A DNA stretch of 64,000 nt, from the NCBI GenBank assembly GCA_016721945.1, contig JADKHC010000016.1, positions 1 to 64,000 on the forward strand, read 5' to 3'. Source of the stretch: Verrucomicrobiota bacterium. Its GTDB lineage: Bacteria; Verrucomicrobiota; Verrucomicrobiia; Opitutales; Opitutaceae. The notes below the pieces were generated by a model. It ran no database searches and was not told where the DNA came from. It saw only the letters and a list, made by a program, of their open reading frames with translations. The position numbers were made by a program, and so were the translations under genes. This document shows, in pieces, positions 61,453 to 64,000 of the stretch (the stretch's first letter is position 1; each line of letters begins with the position of its first letter).

Positions 61453-63192
61453 TCAGTGTGAGAACGCTACGCGGAAGATTTCCTCCAAAGTAGTGTCGCC
61501 TGCGAAGGCACGGCGCAGGCCGTCGTCGAAGAGGCGTGCCATGCCTTTTTCCAGAGCGAGCGCTTGGAGCTTTTCAACGTTTCCGGTTGTGAGAATCGGA
61601 TGGTAGTCCTCATCGATCTCGAAGATCTCGAAGATAGCGACACGACCGCGGTAACCCTGTTGTCGGCATTCGGGGCAACCGCGTGGACGCCAGAGTTTTG
61701 GCTCTTCGTCGGTCGGTATGGGAAGGTTAAAGCTGCGTAAATGTTCACACGGGTCGACCAGCGGTTCACGGCAGGTTGGGCACAGACGTCGAACCAGGCG
61801 TTGCGCAATAATGAGCCGCAGCGTGGCTGGCAGAAGAAAAGGTTCGACCCCGAGATCGATGAGGCGCGGTACGGCGCTGATCGAATCGTTGGTGTGAAGA
61901 GAGCTGAAAACCAAATGGCCGGTGAGTGCGGCGCGCACCATGAGCTGGGCGGTTTCGGTGTCGCGAGTTTCGCCCACGAGGATGACGTCGGGGTCTTGCC
62001 GCAAAAGGGTGCGCAGACCGTTGCCGAAAGTAAGGCCGATCTTTTCGCTGATCTGAGTCTGGCGGATCTGCGGCAGCCGGTACTCGATCGGATCTTCGAG
62101 CGTGAAGACGGAGCGTTCGGTGCGATTCACGCCGTTGAGCGCGGTGTAGAGAGTAGTTGTTTTACCACTACCGGTCGGGCCGGTGACGAGGACGATGCCG
62201 TGGGGCATGTTGACGGCCTTGGCCAGGCAGTCTTCCTCTTTTTTTCGAAGACCGAGCGAGCGGATGCTGCGCAGGAGATTGCCACTGTCGAGAATACGCA
62301 GCACGACGCTTTCGCCATAGCTGGTCGGAAGGCAGGACACGCGGAAATTCAACTCCTTGCGACCGAGGGTAAAACTGAAACGTCCGTCCTGCGGCAAGCG
62401 CGTCTCGGAAACGTCGAGATTCGACATGACTTTGATGCGGGCGAGGAAGGGATCTTGCAGATCCTTGGGGATGAGCATCGAGGCCTGCATGATGCCGTCG
62501 GTGCGCATGCGGATGCGCAGAGATTTTTCGTCGGGCTCGAAATGGATGTCACTGGCGGATTTTCGCACGGCGGCGGCGATGATTTGCTCGATGGCACGGA
62601 TGATGGGCGCAGTCGTGTCGTCGCCGCTCTTGTGCTCGTTGATCTTCATCAACTCGTCGATCGTCTGATCGAGCGAGCCCTCGCGTTCGTGACAGGCGGC
62701 GAGTTTTTCCAGGATGTTGGGTTTCGGCGCGGTGAGAACGTCGACCTTGAGCCGGGTCATCTGTTCGACGCGGTCGATGGCGACCACATCGAATGGATCG
62801 GCCATGATCAGCGTGAGCGTATCGCGAGTATGGCGATAGGGGATGATTGCGGCTTCTTTGCAGAATTCGTAGGGAACGAGCGCGATCGTTTCGGCGACCG
62901 TCTCGATCTTAGTGACATCGATCGTCGGCGTCTGCGAATCCTTGGCTAGGAAAAGAGAGATGTCTTCCTCGGTGGCCAGGCCGAGTTTCTGAATGACAGC
63001 GCCCATCAACAGCCCGGAACGCTTTTGCTCGCGCACGGCGAGTTCGAGCTGTTGCGGTGTGATCAGGCCTGCTTCGACGAGGCGATCACCGAGGCGCTTG
63101 GTGGTCGATTTTTCAAAGAAAAGGCCAAATTGTAACCGCGCCAGATCAACTGGCTTTTCTCCATCGGGATTGATGATTTTTGCAGGGGGCAT
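61453..63192 (-). CDS. Assembly ATPase, GspE/PilB type
   Basis: The 579-residue product has an N-terminal GspE/MshEN domain (LGDRLVEAGLITPQQLELAV), Walker A (GPTGSGKTTTLYTALN), the Asp box (FTLEDPIEYRL), Walker B (ILVGETRDTETAQ), the His box (GHLVFSSLHTNDS) and a zinc-binding tetracysteine motif (CPTC ... CPECRQQGYRGR). All parts for pilus or pseudopilus extension are present. ATG 63192. Confidence 0.95.
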   Translation of the reverse strand: MPPAKIINPDGEKPVDLARLQFGLFFEKSTTKRLGDRLVEAGLITPQQLELAVREQKRSGLLMGAVIQKLGLATEEDISLFLAKDSQTPTIDVTKIETVAETIALVPYEFCKEAAIIPYRHTRDTLTLIMADPFDVVAIDRVEQMTRLKVDVLTAPKPNILEKLAACHEREGSLDQTIDELMKINEHKSGDDTTAPIIRAIEQIIAAAVRKSASDIHFEPDEKSLRIRMRTDGIMQASMLIPKDLQDPFLARIKVMSNLDVSETRLPQDGRFSFTLGRKELNFRVSCLPTSYGESVVLRILDSGNLLRSIRSLGLRKKEEDCLAKAVNMPHGIVLVTGPTGSGKTTTLYTALNGVNRTERSVFTLEDPIEYRLPQIRQTQISEKIGLTFGNGLRTLLRQDPDVILVGETRDTETAQLMVRAALTGHLVFSSLHTNDSISAVPRLIDLGVEPFLLPATLRLIIAQRLVRRLCPTCREPLVDPCEHLRSFNLPIPTDEEPKLWRPRGCPECRQQGYRGRVAIFEIFEIDEDYHPILTTGNVEKLQALALEKGMARLFDDGLRRAFAGDTTLEEIFRVAFSH

Positions 63193-63279
63193 GCTTAAAC
63201 GGGACCGGGCCGTGCGTCGTTACGCCGGCCCGGTTCGCAATATCCAAAAAAAGTGTCCTGATCCGGGCGGAGTATATGA

Positions 63280-63961
63280 CTACTGATGAGCGATGTAGAT
63301 ATAGACGGTGGTTAGGCCAGCGACTGGAGCGGCGTAAACCACTTTGCCAGCATTGTCGGCAGCGCCCATGGCGGGGGTGTTGGATTCACCATCGATACGC
63401 ATGCTGACTTCACGGGCCTCGTTGCTGGTCACATTGACGAAAACGGCTGAGACTACGCTGGCGCCTGTGGGGAGATTGGTATTTGCCGCTGAGGCGGTAA
63501 TTCGCGCCGAGAGCCACGGAGGGCAACTGGGCGGGATTCGAAGCGATACAGATGACTCGGGATTGTCCGGTCTGCACGGTGCCGCCGGTCGCGGCCCAAG
63601 CACCCGCAGCGCGCGCCCAGGTGGCGCCAGCGGGCGGTGGGTTACCTGGTTGCGCACCAATTTTTACGGTGAAGCGACCTTCCATCAACCCGTCTGTAAA
63701 GAGGAGATCATCGATACGAGAATTGTTGTTCGTAAGAGGGATGGTGCCGTATTTTCCGGCAAACTCGGCGATGGCAGTCTTAATCGCTCCGACTGAACTT
63801 GCCGCGTTCGTGATACGCGACGAGGCGATGGTTGAGAAAACCTTGGGCACGATGATCACGGCGAGCACGGCGATAATCGCCAGAACACCGATCATTTCAA
63901 CAAGACTAAAACCTGATTGACGACGGTGAGAAGACATAGACGGAAGCGAAGTTTTATTCAT
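63280..63961 (-). pseudogene. Prepilin-like protein, split by one extra base
   Basis: The N-terminus SG-FSLVEMIGVLAIIAVLA is a prepilin cleavage site and helix. The first frame continues to NPAQLPS near 63515, where it runs into unrelated sequence. Another frame supplies a plausible C-terminus: WLSARITASAANTNLPTG, then VFVNVTSNEAREVSMRIDGE and VYAAPVAGLTTVYIYIAHQ, stopping at 63280. Removing one base from CCTCCGTGG (63515-63521) joins the two into about 226 residues, and the span is 3n+1. It is the first gene of the secretion/pilus operon, 87 bases before the ATPase, and is probably its major pilin. Confidence 0.8.
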
Positions 63962-64000
63962 AAGGGTAAAGGGCTTGGTCGATGGGGCTTAAATCGTCTC

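Overview
The window looks like a chromosomal segment of a moderately GC-rich Verrucomicrobia bacterium, most likely of the Opitutaceae type. This is inferred from gene content, not from a marker gene: a single-chain SecD-SecF fusion, a VPD-type C-terminal sorting signal next to a PrsK/PrsR two-component system, polyserine-linked exported polysaccharide enzymes, large FG-GAP and WD40 proteins, and an ECF sigma factor paired with a membrane Ser/Thr kinase. There is no rRNA, CRISPR array or prophage. The only tRNA is tRNA-His.

Layout. 1-1.0 kb: two exported proteins of beta-helix character on the minus strand, the first cut by the window edge. 1.4-6.0 kb: an ETF-quinone oxidoreductase-like flavoprotein and a large acyl-CoA dehydrogenase. 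6.3-9.3 kb: a frameshifted D-aminoacyl-tRNA deacylase and a secreted glycoside-hydrolase-like protein. 9.4-12 kb: menaquinone genes menC and menE, facing a hotdog thioesterase. 12-16 kb: PolX, a response regulator and a divergent PurA. 16-18 kb: a decayed mobile patch with an RHS fragment, an IS1380-type remnant and an intact REP-associated (Y1) transposase. 18-27 kb: guaB, small redox and metal-handling genes, and a three-gene cell-envelope operon. 27-36 kb: kinase, ECF sigma factor, a LOG-domain fusion and a family 8 polysaccharide lyase lipoprotein. 36-43 kb: speA (frameshifted), yajC-secDF and recJ. 43-47 kb: higBA, tRNA-His, an EEP-family phosphoesterase, trpA and a diguanylate cyclase. 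47-52 kb: prsR-prsK and a VPD-CTERM protein preceded by a well-spaced sigma-54 promoter. 52-55 kb: a chemoreceptor and prfB with its programmed frameshift. 55-64 kb: an eight-gene type II secretion/type IV pilus-like operon.

Main points for follow-up. (1) PrsK/PrsR, a sigma-54 promoter with a possible upstream enhancer, and the sorted VPD-CTERM protein form a compact candidate regulatory circuit. (2) Two exported proteins share a polyserine + GGGGGGAP + hydrophobic + basic tail resembling a GlyGly-CTERM signal. (3) Four conserved genes (dtd, menC, speA, a prepilin) each carry exactly one extra base. Three of these fit a TCG-to-TCCG change, which suggests a systematic sequence artefact or a mutational hot spot. 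(4) Several families of palindromic intergenic repeats occur in a window that also encodes a REP-associated transposase.
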